Positions 40,874 through 49,898 of a stretch of DNA of 64,000 bases are shown piece after piece; the stretch's first letter is position 1; each line of letters opens with the position of its first letter. A program made the translations under genes and the position numbers. Below the pieces are notes generated by a model, which ran no database searches, was not told the origin of the DNA, and saw nothing but the letters and a program-made list of their open reading frames with translations. The stretch lies in NCBI RefSeq assembly GCF_006376615.1, contig NZ_VEXQ01000021.1, forward strand, positions 1-64,000, read 5' to 3'. Origin of the DNA: Buttiauxella sp. B2. Its GTDB lineage: Bacteria > Pseudomonadota > Gammaproteobacteria > Enterobacterales > Enterobacteriaceae.

Positions 40874-42250
40874 ATGACCGAAATAACCGCCCATTACGGT
40901 GCAGGAACCCTGCTAGGGATCGCAGCCTGTTCAGTAGTACTCCTGCTCATTCTCATCATGCGCTTCAAAGTGCATGCATTCTTAGCATTAACACTGGTGA
41001 GCATTGTCGTCGCCCTGGTGACAGGTGTTCCGTTTGACAAAATCGTCCCAACTATTTTGGGCGGTTTTGGTAGTACTCTGGCAGGCGTTGCTCTGCTGGT
41101 TGGCCTCGGCGCAATGATTGGCCGTTTGCTAGAAATCTCCGGCGGTGCCAAAGTTCTTGCCGACACGCTGGTGGGTAAATTTGGTTCACAGCGCGCTCCA
41201 CTGGCGCTCGGCGTTGCATCGTTGCTGTTCGGCTTCCCGATCTTCTTTGATGCGGGTCTGGTCGTTATGTTGCCAATTATCTTCAGCGTGGCAAAGCAAT
41301 TCGGCGGCTCTACGCTGAAATATGCTCTGCCAGCTGCGGGGGCATTTGCGGTAATGCACGCATTGCTGCCACCACATCCGGGTCCGGTTGCTGCCAGCGA
41401 ATTGCTGGGCGCAAACATTGGCCTGCTGGTGGTTGTTGGCCTGGTAATCGCGATTCCGACCTGGTATCTCGGTGCCTATCTGTTTGGTCAGTACGCGGGT
41501 AAAAAATTCGAAGTCCCACTGCCTTCTTCTTTCCTTGGCAATATAGAAGCTGACCCTAAACACCAGCCACCTTCATTTGGCACAGTATTAAGTATTCTTC
41601 TGCTGCCACTGGTGCTGATTTTCCTCGATACCGGTCTGAACACCGCGACCGTTCTCGGTTGGGTTAGCGCGGATAACACCGTAATTCAGTTCCTGCGTAT
41701 GCTGGGTAAAACCCCTGTTGCGCTGCTGATCACTGTGTTCTTCGCTCTTGCAGTATTCAGCGGCCGCCATAGCCGTCAGCATCTGGAAAAAGTGTGTGAT
41801 GGTGCGCTTGGTCCAATCTGCGGCATCATCCTGGTGACAGGTGCGGGTGGCATGTTCGGTGGTGTACTGCGTGCGAGTGGCATTGGTGATGCACTGGCAG
41901 GTATCTTGTCTGATACCGGTATGCCTGTCATTGTCGCCGCGTTTGTTATCTCTACCGCTCTGCGTGTGGCGCAAGGTTCTGCAACCGTAGCACTGACTAC
42001 AACTGCCGCATTGATTTCACCAATGGTTGCTGCAACACCGGGCCTGAGCCAGTTCGACCTGTGCTTCATCGTGGTTGCGATTGCGGGTGGTGCGACCGTA
42101 CTGTCTCACGTAAACGACTCCGGCTTCTGGCTGGTTGGCCGTTTCCTTGATATGGACGAGAAGACCACTCTGAAAACCTGGACCGTGATGGAAACGCTTA
42201 TCGGGACTATCGCATTCCTGTTTGCTCTGGTTGGCAGCATCATTCTGTAA
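40874..42250 (+). CDS. GntP-family gluconate/aldonate:H+ symporter
   Basis: A 458-aa permease with about 12-14 helices. Family motifs include LVGLGAMIGRLLE, GFPIFFDAGLVVMLP, LPPHPGPVAA and the C-terminal SHVNDSGFWLVGRF. It is GntP family but not an obvious orthologue of GntT, GntU, GntP or IdnT. I chose the ATG at 40874, which has GAGG 8 nt upstream; the frame opens at 40826. Upstream GntR-type operators point to gluconate as substrate. It has its own terminator. Confidence 0.88.
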   Translation: MTEITAHYGAGTLLGIAACSVVLLLILIMRFKVHAFLALTLVSIVVALVTGVPFDKIVPTILGGFGSTLAGVALLVGLGAMIGRLLEISGGAKVLADTLVGKFGSQRAPLALGVASLLFGFPIFFDAGLVVMLPIIFSVAKQFGGSTLKYALPAAGAFAVMHALLPPHPGPVAASELLGANIGLLVVVGLVIAIPTWYLGAYLFGQYAGKKFEVPLPSSFLGNIEADPKHQPPSFGTVLSILLLPLVLIFLDTGLNTATVLGWVSADNTVIQFLRMLGKTPVALLITVFFALAVFSGRHSRQHLEKVCDGALGPICGIILVTGAGGMFGGVLRASGIGDALAGILSDTGMPVIVAAFVISTALRVAQGSATVALTTTAALISPMVAATPGLSQFDLCFIVVAIAGGATVLSHVNDSGFWLVGRFLDMDEKTTLKTWTVMETLIGTIAFLFALVGSIIL

Positions 42251-42321
42251 ACTGTGGTTATTAAAATGTGACTGAAGTCGCTTTAAAGTAAGCGTTAAGC
42301 TCAGTATCATCACTACAGACC

Positions 42322-42356
42322 AAACCCTCACTCTTACCGGTGAGGGTTTTCTTTTG
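42322..42356 (+). terminator. Terminator after the gluconate permease
   Basis: AAACCCTCAC and GTGAGGGTTT pair over 10 bp around TCTTACCG, followed by TTCTTTT. It lies 71 nt after the permease stop and before rnk. Confidence 0.85.
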
Positions 42357-42408
42357 TAAGGTCCGCCATCAGACACAAGAGTGCCTGTTTTTTTACATGG
42401 AGAGAAAT

Positions 42409-42819
42409 ATGTCCAGACCAGCCATTATCATCAATGAACTCGATGCCGAGCGTATCGATCGTTTGCTGGAGCAACCACAATTTGCCAACCAGCCTGTAGC
42501 TATGGCGCTGAACGCAGAACTGGACAGAGCTGAAATGCGTAAGCCTGCTGATATTCCGGCAGACGTCGTAACAATGAACAGCCGCGTAAAATTCCGCGAT
42601 TTGGCTTCGAAAGAGGAGCATGTTCGCACACTGGTTTATCCGGTAAACCTGACTGACAGCGACAATCAGCTTTCAGTGATGGCCCCAGTTGGTGCGGCAT
42701 TATTGGGTTTGCGTGTCGGTGCAGTTATTAACTGGGCGTTACCGAACGGCAACCAAACGCATCTGGAAGTGCTGGAACTTCAATACCAGCCAGAGGCTGC
42801 GGGCGAATACCACCGCTAG
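42409..42819 (+). CDS. rnk: Regulator of nucleoside diphosphate kinase Rnk
   Basis: A 136-aa GreA/GreB-related protein that binds RNA polymerase and affects Ndk levels. The start at 42409 follows GGAGAG and reproduces the E. coli N-terminus ([17 protein letters not shown]). The C-terminal FKBP-like part [17 protein letters not shown] is conserved. It normally neighbours rna; that link is interrupted here. Confidence 0.95.
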   Translation: MSRPAIIINELDAERIDRLLEQPQFANQPVAMALNAELDRAEMRKPADIPADVVTMNSRVKFRDLASKEEHVRTLVYPVNLTDSDNQLSVMAPVGAALLGLRVGAVINWALPNGNQTHLEVLELQYQPEAAGEYHR

Positions 42820-42824
42820 AGAAA

Positions 42825-42852
42825 TAAGGGCTTAATAAACATTAAGCCCTTA
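42825..42852. terminator. Bidirectional terminator between rnk and the helicase gene
   Basis: TAAGGGCTTAAT and ATTAAGCCCTTA pair perfectly over 12 bp with an AAAC loop, between the rnk stop and the stop of the oppositely oriented helicase gene. Confidence 0.8.
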
Positions 42853-42870
42853 GTGCATCACTATTCTGGA

Positions 42871-45800
42871 TTACTCTGCATCAACGGCTAGTTTATTTTC
42901 TAACACCAACGCGTCTTCCCGTACAAAAAGACCTTCGTCGATAAGATTATTCAACACGTCTACTATTGTTTTTCGCAAAGAACTACTGGTTGATTTAAAA
43001 CCAAGCATTCTTGAAATTGATACGACAATCTCATCATCTGTTGCCCCCAAATTGTTCTTAACGACTTGAGCAACACCAATAGCAATTTCTTTTGGGGGAA
43101 GCATTTCAATCTTTCGAAGCCCCAACGATTTGACATTTTGCCGATTTCTCAGAGAAATAGTCGATTTTTGGTGAATTAAAAATTGTCCCTCTCTAGTAAC
43201 TTCACCTTTATTACAGACAAGATTGATTGCTCTATCTACTACCGCCTCAATCCTTGCTCCTGAGCGCTGTAATCCCCAGGCAGTTCTGATTCGAGTAATA
43301 ACTTCACTAAAATGCACAGGAGATTCAGTTTCAATAATTTGTTCAACTATTTCTGTAAGAATACCTAATGGTGTTTCATGCAGTTCATAGTTAAGGTGCC
43401 CCGCCGGGGTGGCTTCGATGTAATCTTCCGTTGTTGCCGCCACAACGTCGGCGTCTACCAGTCCAATCTCGACAACTGGGCCTCTATCAACCGTGATGAT
43501 GTCTACTGGTACCGCACGAGTGCGCCGCTGGGTATGCTCTGCGCGTTCAGACAGTTCGCGTTTTGCTGACTCAATTGCCAATAGCGTCCGTTGCAATTGT
43601 TCCGCTGGACGCTGGAACCAGTCAGTACTCCAAATCCGGTGAATAATCCATCCGTGATCTTCAAGCACTGCCTGACGCAAGCGATCTCGCTCACGCGCAG
43701 AACGGGAAGAATGGTAAGCGCGACCGTCACATTCAATCCCTAACAAATAGCGACCAGGCATTTCGGGATCGGCAATCCCTATATCAATAAAGAATCCTGC
43801 AATACCGACTTGAGGATGAACCTGATAACCCGCTTTTTGAAGTGCATTAGCAACCTGTTCTTCAAAGATACTGTCCATCTCTTTTTCAGTACGCTGGGCT
43901 AAAGAGATTCGACCTGTTCGGGCATATTGTAAAAAGAGTTTGAAGGCAAACACGCCCTTACCTTTCGCGCGTTCTAAATCGATATCTTCATCAGTTATAG
44001 AAGCGAAAACTTCACAACGTCGTTTTGCACGACTAATCAAAACATTAAGTCTTCGCTCACCACCTTCTGACCCTAAAGGTCCAAAACGCATCGCCATATA
44101 GCCCTGAGTATTTCGCGCATAACCAACTGATATCATAATGACATCACGTTCATCACCCTGGACGTTTTCAAGGTTTTTGACAAAGAATGGTTCGCTGGGA
44201 TGGGCGTTAAAGAATTCCTCTAAATCAGGATTCAATCGTCGTAATAGTTCAAGTTCATCCTGGATCACTTTACGCTGTGAAACTGAAAATGTTGCTACAC
44301 CCAAAGACTGCTCTGGATACTTACGAGCATGTTCCATTATGGCCAAAGCGACTTGTTTAGCCTCAACAACATTTACGCCTTTTCCTGTTTCAAAAAAGCC
44401 CTCTGGTACATGCCGGAATTGCAGTCCCATACCTGCTTCCTGAGTGTAGGGGCTCGGAACAATGAAGAGTTTATTTTCATAAAATTGAGTATTTGAAACG
44501 GCGATCAAAGATTCATGTCGACTACGATAGTGCCACCTTAACATTCGTTGCGGTAAGCCCCGCGCAACAAATAACCCAAGTATGCTTTCAATATCAGAAA
44601 CTTGAGCGACATCATCATCGTCATCATCATTCACTGACTCAGTCATTTTGGCAAAGAAGCGCGTCGGTGGAAGTTGACGCTCATCTCCAACTACGACAAC
44701 TTGTTTACAACGTGCAATGGCACCAATAGCATCAACGGGCTGTATCTGGCTAGCCTCATCCATAACTAGAAGGTCAAATTTCTGTTTTCCTGGGATCAGG
44801 AATTGGGCAACCGATAATGGACTCATCATCATCACTGGTTTTAGTGCTTGAATTGCCGATCCCGCCTTCGACATCAATTGACGGATAGGCATATGTCCTC
44901 TTTTTTTCACCATCTCGGAACGCAAAATCCCAATGGGACCAAAACCGGCATTTTTTGATGGGATCTGTCTGTGGTGTGCCCGCACAACTTCAAGGCTTGC
45001 AGCCTTGATTCGTTTAAGATCGAGGTCAGCAAAGCCCGCCACCTGACGGGAATGCAACTCTCCATCAAAACGTGCTAATTCGGGTTCTTTCATGACCATC
45101 GTTCTTAACAAAGATTCGAAATATGTTCTTTCCACCGACGAGAGGCAGGACTCCAGGTTGAGTTGCCCAATGGCTAGCCTGGCAACGACCTCACCCAGAC
45201 CAAACTGGTGCGCTAAAGAAACACGATGGCGGTATGCAACCCATTTAGAAAGCTGCTCTGAATGGGATATCCAAGTTTGTAGCTTTTGAGCAACACAATT
45301 AAAAGATAATTGATCAAAGCTTGCTGCCCCGAAGAGCAACTCAGGTTTAGAACGCAGTTCCTGTGCAATCAGAAGAATATGATCTGAGATTTGCTTGCCG
45401 GAATCCACAGCAGCTATTGCCGATAAAAGCACTGCGTTGCGATCTGTAATTTTCGCGGCAACAAAGCGTAAATCTGAATATTGTTCAATCCAGTTGTACG
45501 CATGACTGAGTATTTTCACATCAGATGATTGTGCTTTCCATTGAGTACCAAACGCATTTTCACCAATCGTATTTTCAGAATGGATCTGAGAAGCCAGTTC
45601 TTGAAGCTCTATAATCCTTAGTATTAGCTGGCTTCGTTCATCAATACGCAGTGGTGGATTAATCAGAACCTTTCTCGATATTTCATCGATCCAATTCAGC
45701 TTCTGTACGCGCTGCTCAATGAAGATTAAAGGCACACGAGAGATAGACAATTGATTCGAAAAATACTCTTCCGGTGAGAGTCCAAACGCATGCCAGAGCG

Positions 45801-48450
45801 TATCTAGCTCTAGTCTGACTTGCTGTAGCAATATATTTAATTGTTGGGTTCGAAGCTTTATACCTTCACGATCTGCAAGACGACCAGCTAATTGCCGAGC
45901 TTCCACTCCAACACCACGCAACGTTCTCATCCATTCAACAAGAGCCATCAAAGAAGTACTATCGCTTTTTTCTCCTCGCCAATCACCTCCAAAAGCTGAA
46001 AGACCAAACTCATTGTTTTCTTTGATTATTTTTTTCGCTACCTGACCGCGAATGATTTCATCGAGCAATGCTATTTGTTGTGGTATCGGTTGAGCTGGGT
46101 TTTTAAGGATAGAACCGACTAACGCTTTCGCCTTTCTCCAGTCAGAGTTGAAAAAGCGAAAAACCCCGGTATGGCTTGCAAGGTGATTTCTGGCTATCAA
46201 TAAATCCATTTCCCAGGACGATTCATTAATCTTGTCATTAATTGCGCTATATATGGTATCGAATGTTGCTATCGAATCGACTAATTCAGCAGCCTTCTCT
46301 ACACCATGATCCCAAACAGAAGCAATGAAGGCATCCGGGCATGCATTCGGGGCAGCAGCAACTCTTTCCCCTAATGTAATAAGTCGTTCTATTTCCTGAG
46401 TAGAACTGAATCTCTCATGAGTACCGAGCTCTTCATGCAACCGCATCGCATCTTGAGAGAGTTTCTGCAAGGGTTTCAGTAAATTCCGTGATGCTATAAA
46501 TCCCTTTGAATTAAAATCTTGAGGCAATTTGGCTAGTTCGTTATCCAGTTCAACTACTGGCATTTCTAATTCACTTGCAACAACGTCTTGTTCTAGCTCT
46601 TGATAAGAATCTTGGTATCGCCTGATGCTATCAATAAGTTTCTTAACTGAAGTTATGTTTTCTTGCCAATCAACAGAGGTTAAAGCTTCAGCAGAAATAT
46701 CAGGTGCGTCAACTACCGACCCAGCAACATGTACTAATCGCCCCAGATCTGAAAATATGAGTGGCAATGGCGTAATAGCGAGTTTTTCAGCAAGAAAATT
46801 GGTATCCGATTGCAGCTGTATAACCATTGTTTGCACATTGCTTAATCGAGGTATTAACCTTTCAACCTCTACTGGTAATATTTCCTCAAGATTTACACCG
46901 TTCCATGGATGACTATCGGGTAATCCAATATCCGTAATTCTCTCAACAATCTCTTTGACTAAATCAATACGTTTCGCAAAATCGTTTTGACTCCATTGCT
47001 CAAAGCCATGAAGTTCAAAATTTGTTGGGGCTTGCCCTGAATGACGCAAACGAACCAGATGTCCCATAACCTGGTATGGCGAGAGGTCTGAAGGGTAATA
47101 AACCTCATGGAGGCGCACGGGATGCTGGTTTAAGGAATCCCTTGCAGCAGTTAAGTTTTCTACCAGCACATCTGGAAATTCACCCCTTGGAGAACCGAGT
47201 TCCCAAACTCGCTTCAGCTCCTCAAGAAAGCCACGTTTGTTAGCTTTGTTGCTGTGTAGTTCCAGGCAAGCATCGCCGACACCAGACTGATCTAAACGGC
47301 GTTTTACTACCTCAAGTGCTGCTAATTTCTCAGCCACAAAGAGAACCGTTTTACCATCAGCTATGGCCGACGCAATAATATTAGCGATAGTTTGAGACTT
47401 GCCTGTACCTGGCGGCCCCTGGATGACAAGACTTTTCCCTTTACGCACATCATGAATCGCCAATGTTTGGGAGGTATCACTGTCCATGATATGGAGCATA
47501 TCGCGAGGAGAAATAAATGGATCTATTGGCGTATCATCGGGGAGCAGATCATCACTGTAACCAAATCCATCAACCATCAGAGATTGAATAATTAGCTGAT
47601 CGGTTATACGTTCATTTTCAGGCCAATTTGCAGGATCAAGATCTCGATACATAAGAAATTTTGAGAATGAGAAAAAACCTAGCGTAATGTCATTCTTTAA
47701 TACTTCCCAATCTTTTTTTATTGCAACAGCATCGACGATATTAGACATATAATCTAAAATATCAAAATCATCATCCATATTCATTTCAGGCAAAATAATT
47801 CCATGCACTCGATCTAAATAAGTTTCTAACGATAAATTAGGGATAATTTCATCTTGTCTTATTTTTAATTTAAATCTATCTCTGGCATTCCCACGTTCAA
47901 GTGAGACGGGTAAAAGAACTATCGGCGCATAACGGATATTTTCTTTATTGTTTGGATCTATCCATTTAAGCGAACCTAGCGTTAAAAACAGTATGTTTAC
48001 ACCTTGATCCTCCTCAAGAGTCCTGGAATCATGATGCAAGTCAAGTAAACGTTTCTGCAGGCCTTTAGGTGTCAGGCGAGTTTGAAGCTTTGTGTCTTGA
48101 TGTTCTGCTTTTAGTACGGAGCTATTGTAATCTTCATTGAAGTCATATGTCTGTTCTTCACCTTCTTCATCCCCCATGTCCGTATCATTATCTTCTATTC
48201 CATCACTCTCCTTTCCCGCTCGACCAGGTATGAAAGTAAATACTTTCCCCTCTTCGACTAGCAATCGATAAATTTCATCAGAACGTTCATCAACAATCTC
48301 GAGTTGTTTGGCCGTTTTAGTGCGTGGAATATTGAGAAGCTTATTACGTGCGGTTAGATCGAGTAGCTCTGTACGAGCTCGATCTAACTTTTGCTCTAAC
48401 GATAAACTGCCGCTTTGAAAAGGTGAACTTTCATTCTCAGACATATACAT
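42871..48450 (-). CDS. Giant DUF4011 superfamily 1 helicase with Vsr-like nuclease and DUF3320 domains
   Basis: A protein of about 1859 aa, likely starting at the ATG at 48450 (TGGAATCT upstream; a GTG at 48486 is possible). The N-terminal DUF4011 part has LLDLTARNKLLNIPRTK. Walker A GPPGTGKSQT lies near residue 342. A long helical insertion precedes Walker B LVMDEASQ near 1230 and later helicase motifs VVVGDERQLPP, WHYRSRHESL, VQGDERDVI and LNVLISRAKRR. A Vsr/MTES_1575-like nuclease follows around 1550-1640 (FIDIGIADP, GIECDGRAYHSS), and then DUF3320 (residues 1700-1780). This architecture is known from helicase-nuclease proteins linked to phage defence. It stands alone and is AT-richer than rnk. 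Confidence 0.88.
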   Translation of the reverse strand: MYMSENESSPFQSGSLSLEQKLDRARTELLDLTARNKLLNIPRTKTAKQLEIVDERSDEIYRLLVEEGKVFTFIPGRAGKESDGIEDNDTDMGDEEGEEQTYDFNEDYNSSVLKAEHQDTKLQTRLTPKGLQKRLLDLHHDSRTLEEDQGVNILFLTLGSLKWIDPNNKENIRYAPIVLLPVSLERGNARDRFKLKIRQDEIIPNLSLETYLDRVHGIILPEMNMDDDFDILDYMSNIVDAVAIKKDWEVLKNDITLGFFSFSKFLMYRDLDPANWPENERITDQLIIQSLMVDGFGYSDDLLPDDTPIDPFISPRDMLHIMDSDTSQTLAIHDVRKGKSLVIQGPPGTGKSQTIANIIASAIADGKTVLFVAEKLAALEVVKRRLDQSGVGDACLELHSNKANKRGFLEELKRVWELGSPRGEFPDVLVENLTAARDSLNQHPVRLHEVYYPSDLSPYQVMGHLVRLRHSGQAPTNFELHGFEQWSQNDFAKRIDLVKEIVERITDIGLPDSHPWNGVNLEEILPVEVERLIPRLSNVQTMVIQLQSDTNFLAEKLAITPLPLIFSDLGRLVHVAGSVVDAPDISAEALTSVDWQENITSVKKLIDSIRRYQDSYQELEQDVVASELEMPVVELDNELAKLPQDFNSKGFIASRNLLKPLQKLSQDAMRLHEELGTHERFSSTQEIERLITLGERVAAAPNACPDAFIASVWDHGVEKAAELVDSIATFDTIYSAINDKINESSWEMDLLIARNHLASHTGVFRFFNSDWRKAKALVGSILKNPAQPIPQQIALLDEIIRGQVAKKIIKENNEFGLSAFGGDWRGEKSDSTSLMALVEWMRTLRGVGVEARQLAGRLADREGIKLRTQQLNILLQQVRLELDTLWHAFGLSPEEYFSNQLSISRVPLIFIEQRVQKLNWIDEISRKVLINPPLRIDERSQLILRIIELQELASQIHSENTIGENAFGTQWKAQSSDVKILSHAYNWIEQYSDLRFVAAKITDRNAVLLSAIAAVDSGKQISDHILLIAQELRSKPELLFGAASFDQLSFNCVAQKLQTWISHSEQLSKWVAYRHRVSLAHQFGLGEVVARLAIGQLNLESCLSSVERTYFESLLRTMVMKEPELARFDGELHSRQVAGFADLDLKRIKAASLEVVRAHHRQIPSKNAGFGPIGILRSEMVKKRGHMPIRQLMSKAGSAIQALKPVMMMSPLSVAQFLIPGKQKFDLLVMDEASQIQPVDAIGAIARCKQVVVVGDERQLPPTRFFAKMTESVNDDDDDDVAQVSDIESILGLFVARGLPQRMLRWHYRSRHESLIAVSNTQFYENKLFIVPSPYTQEAGMGLQFRHVPEGFFETGKGVNVVEAKQVALAIMEHARKYPEQSLGVATFSVSQRKVIQDELELLRRLNPDLEEFFNAHPSEPFFVKNLENVQGDERDVIMISVGYARNTQGYMAMRFGPLGSEGGERRLNVLISRAKRRCEVFASITDEDIDLERAKGKGVFAFKLFLQYARTGRISLAQRTEKEMDSIFEEQVANALQKAGYQVHPQVGIAGFFIDIGIADPEMPGRYLLGIECDGRAYHSSRSARERDRLRQAVLEDHGWIIHRIWSTDWFQRPAEQLQRTLLAIESAKRELSERAEHTQRRTRAVPVDIITVDRGPVVEIGLVDADVVAATTEDYIEATPAGHLNYELHETPLGILTEIVEQIIETESPVHFSEVITRIRTAWGLQRSGARIEAVVDRAINLVCNKGEVTREGQFLIHQKSTISLRNRQNVKSLGLRKIEMLPPKEIAIGVAQVVKNNLGATDDEIVVSISRMLGFKSTSSSLRKTIVDVLNNLIDEGLFVREDALVLENKLAVDAE

Positions 48451-48748
48451 AGATTCCAGTACGTTGTCGGGAATGTCATCCCGCACGCTACGCAGTTAGT
48501 GGGTAAATTAAATAGGATTTAGTCAACAGGGTATGTTACTCCTCACTGATGAAAAATTGTAATACATAATAATAATTAATGTTTCATTCTAATTGAATGC
48601 ATATGATATTTAAATTTCACTTAATCGAAACATTCACTAAATAAATTTAAAGCAAATAACAGGAAATATCTCCCCAAAAAAACGAAAGATGCCTGCATTG
48701 TAGACTCACTATACAGCGGTAGACTTTACCTTGATTTTCACGCAAGCG
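48451..48748. other. AT-rich spacer between the helicase gene and the MalI-like gene
   Basis: No gene is seen in these 298 bp. The part from 48530 to 48680 is strongly AT-rich and must hold the helicase promoter. It contains an 8-bp inverted repeat, AATGTTTC at 48578 and GAAACATT at 48627, and several A/T tracts typical of H-NS-silenced DNA. No terminator for the MalI-like gene was recognised. Confidence 0.5.
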
Positions 48749-49765
48749 TTACGCAGATTCCCGCTGAACCAACTCCCCGGAAATAATGATCTTCTGTGAC
48801 GGCAACGTCGGTGTTTTAATTTTATTCACAATCAATGTAGCCGCCTGTCGGCCCGCTTCTTCGCTCGATGACGACACATAAGTAAACCGTGGCGAGGTTA
48901 AATTAATGTGCATCATGTCTTCAAAACCAATCAACGAAACCTGCTGAGTTAAAAACACGTCTTTCCCAACGGTTCGCCCTACCTGCTGAATCCCATTAAG
49001 ACAGCCAATAATGGCTGACGGTGAATGGCAAAGCATTGCGGTGATTTTACTGTTTTTTTCAAGCAACTGACGCGTTAAACGTGCCGCAGTCTCCGTATCA
49101 TTTTCACAAACTGGAGCCCACTCCTCACGAAACGGTAAGTCGTATTGCGCAAGTGCAGTGCGATAGCCAAGCAAACGTTCTTCCCGCATCAGGTTTGTCG
49201 CTGTACCCCCTAAATAGGCGATATTTCGGTGCCCCCGGTCAATCAAATAGCGCGTCGCCTGGTTTCCAGCCTGGCGGTTATCCCGCCCAATGACATCTCG
49301 ATGGCTGCTCACCGTCGATTCGGCAATAATTACCGTAGGTAGCGGGCACTGCGCAATCAGGGAGGGTATGGACGCTAAACGATGGTTAGCATCCATATAA
49401 ATCACCCCCGCCACCCCTTGCTGAGTGAACGAGGTCAAGCATTGCTGTAGCTGTTGATCGTCATCTTGTGGATGCCCAAGAAAAACCATAAACCCCTGTT
49501 TTTCAAGATAATGAACAACACTTGCCATCACATTTACGCAAAAGGAATCATTAAAATCGCGGATAATCAGGCCGATGAGATTGGAAGTATTGGAACGCAG
49601 ATTGGCTGCTGCCACATTATGAACATAACCAAGCTGTTTAATTGCAGCGTTAACTTTGTCGATGGTCGCTTCCGAGATCTTTCCTTTTTGGCGCAGCACC
49701 AACGAAACGGTGGAAACAGAAACCCCAGCCAGTTGTGCCACATCAATAATATTGACCTTTTTCAT
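48749..49765 (-). CDS. LacI-family repressor, MalI-like
   Basis: A 338-aa regulator with HTH VNIIDVAQLAGVSVSTVSLV and a sensor domain resembling E. coli MalI (ISEATIDKVNAAIKQLGYV, QQVSLIGFED). It lies 133 bp downstream of the PTS permease gene in the same direction, whereas in E. coli malI is divergent from malXY. It probably represses this unit through the palindrome at 51459. The inducer is unknown. Confidence 0.87.
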   Translation of the reverse strand: MKKVNIIDVAQLAGVSVSTVSLVLRQKGKISEATIDKVNAAIKQLGYVHNVAAANLRSNTSNLIGLIIRDFNDSFCVNVMASVVHYLEKQGFMVFLGHPQDDDQQLQQCLTSFTQQGVAGVIYMDANHRLASIPSLIAQCPLPTVIIAESTVSSHRDVIGRDNRQAGNQATRYLIDRGHRNIAYLGGTATNLMREERLLGYRTALAQYDLPFREEWAPVCENDTETAARLTRQLLEKNSKITAMLCHSPSAIIGCLNGIQQVGRTVGKDVFLTQQVSLIGFEDMMHINLTSPRFTYVSSSSEEAGRQAATLIVNKIKTPTLPSQKIIISGELVQRESA

Positions 49766-49795
49766 CCTGTTCCTGTCACCGATAATCCATAAAAT

Positions 49796-49883
49796 TCAGC
49801 CCCCTGAAACATACAGGAGGCTGAGTCCTTTGCCTATCTCCGCTATAGCATTTGAGTTGCAGGGATGCTGGCTGCAACTCAAA
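49796..49883 (-). other. Two hairpins between the PTS gene and the regulator gene
   Basis: One stem pairs TCAGCCCCCTG (49796) with CAGGAGGCTGA (49814), with one mismatch. The other pairs TTTGAGTTGCAG (49851) with CTGCAACTCAAA (49872), a perfect 12-bp stem with a 9-nt loop. Neither ends in a T-run on the transcribed strand, so they look like 3'-stabilising or attenuating elements that would lower regulator expression relative to the permease. Confidence 0.5.
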
Positions 49884-49898
49884 GGATGACGCGGAGAT

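Noticed and set aside
41186-41974. Minus-strand frames opposite the gluconate permease
   Set aside because: They are antisense shadows of a conserved membrane protein gene, with atypical composition.
44607-44636. Short tandem repeat in the helicase gene as a phase-variation tract
   Set aside because: The GAT/GAC run encodes poly-Asp; unit size is three bases, so length changes would not shift the frame, and the repeat is imperfect.
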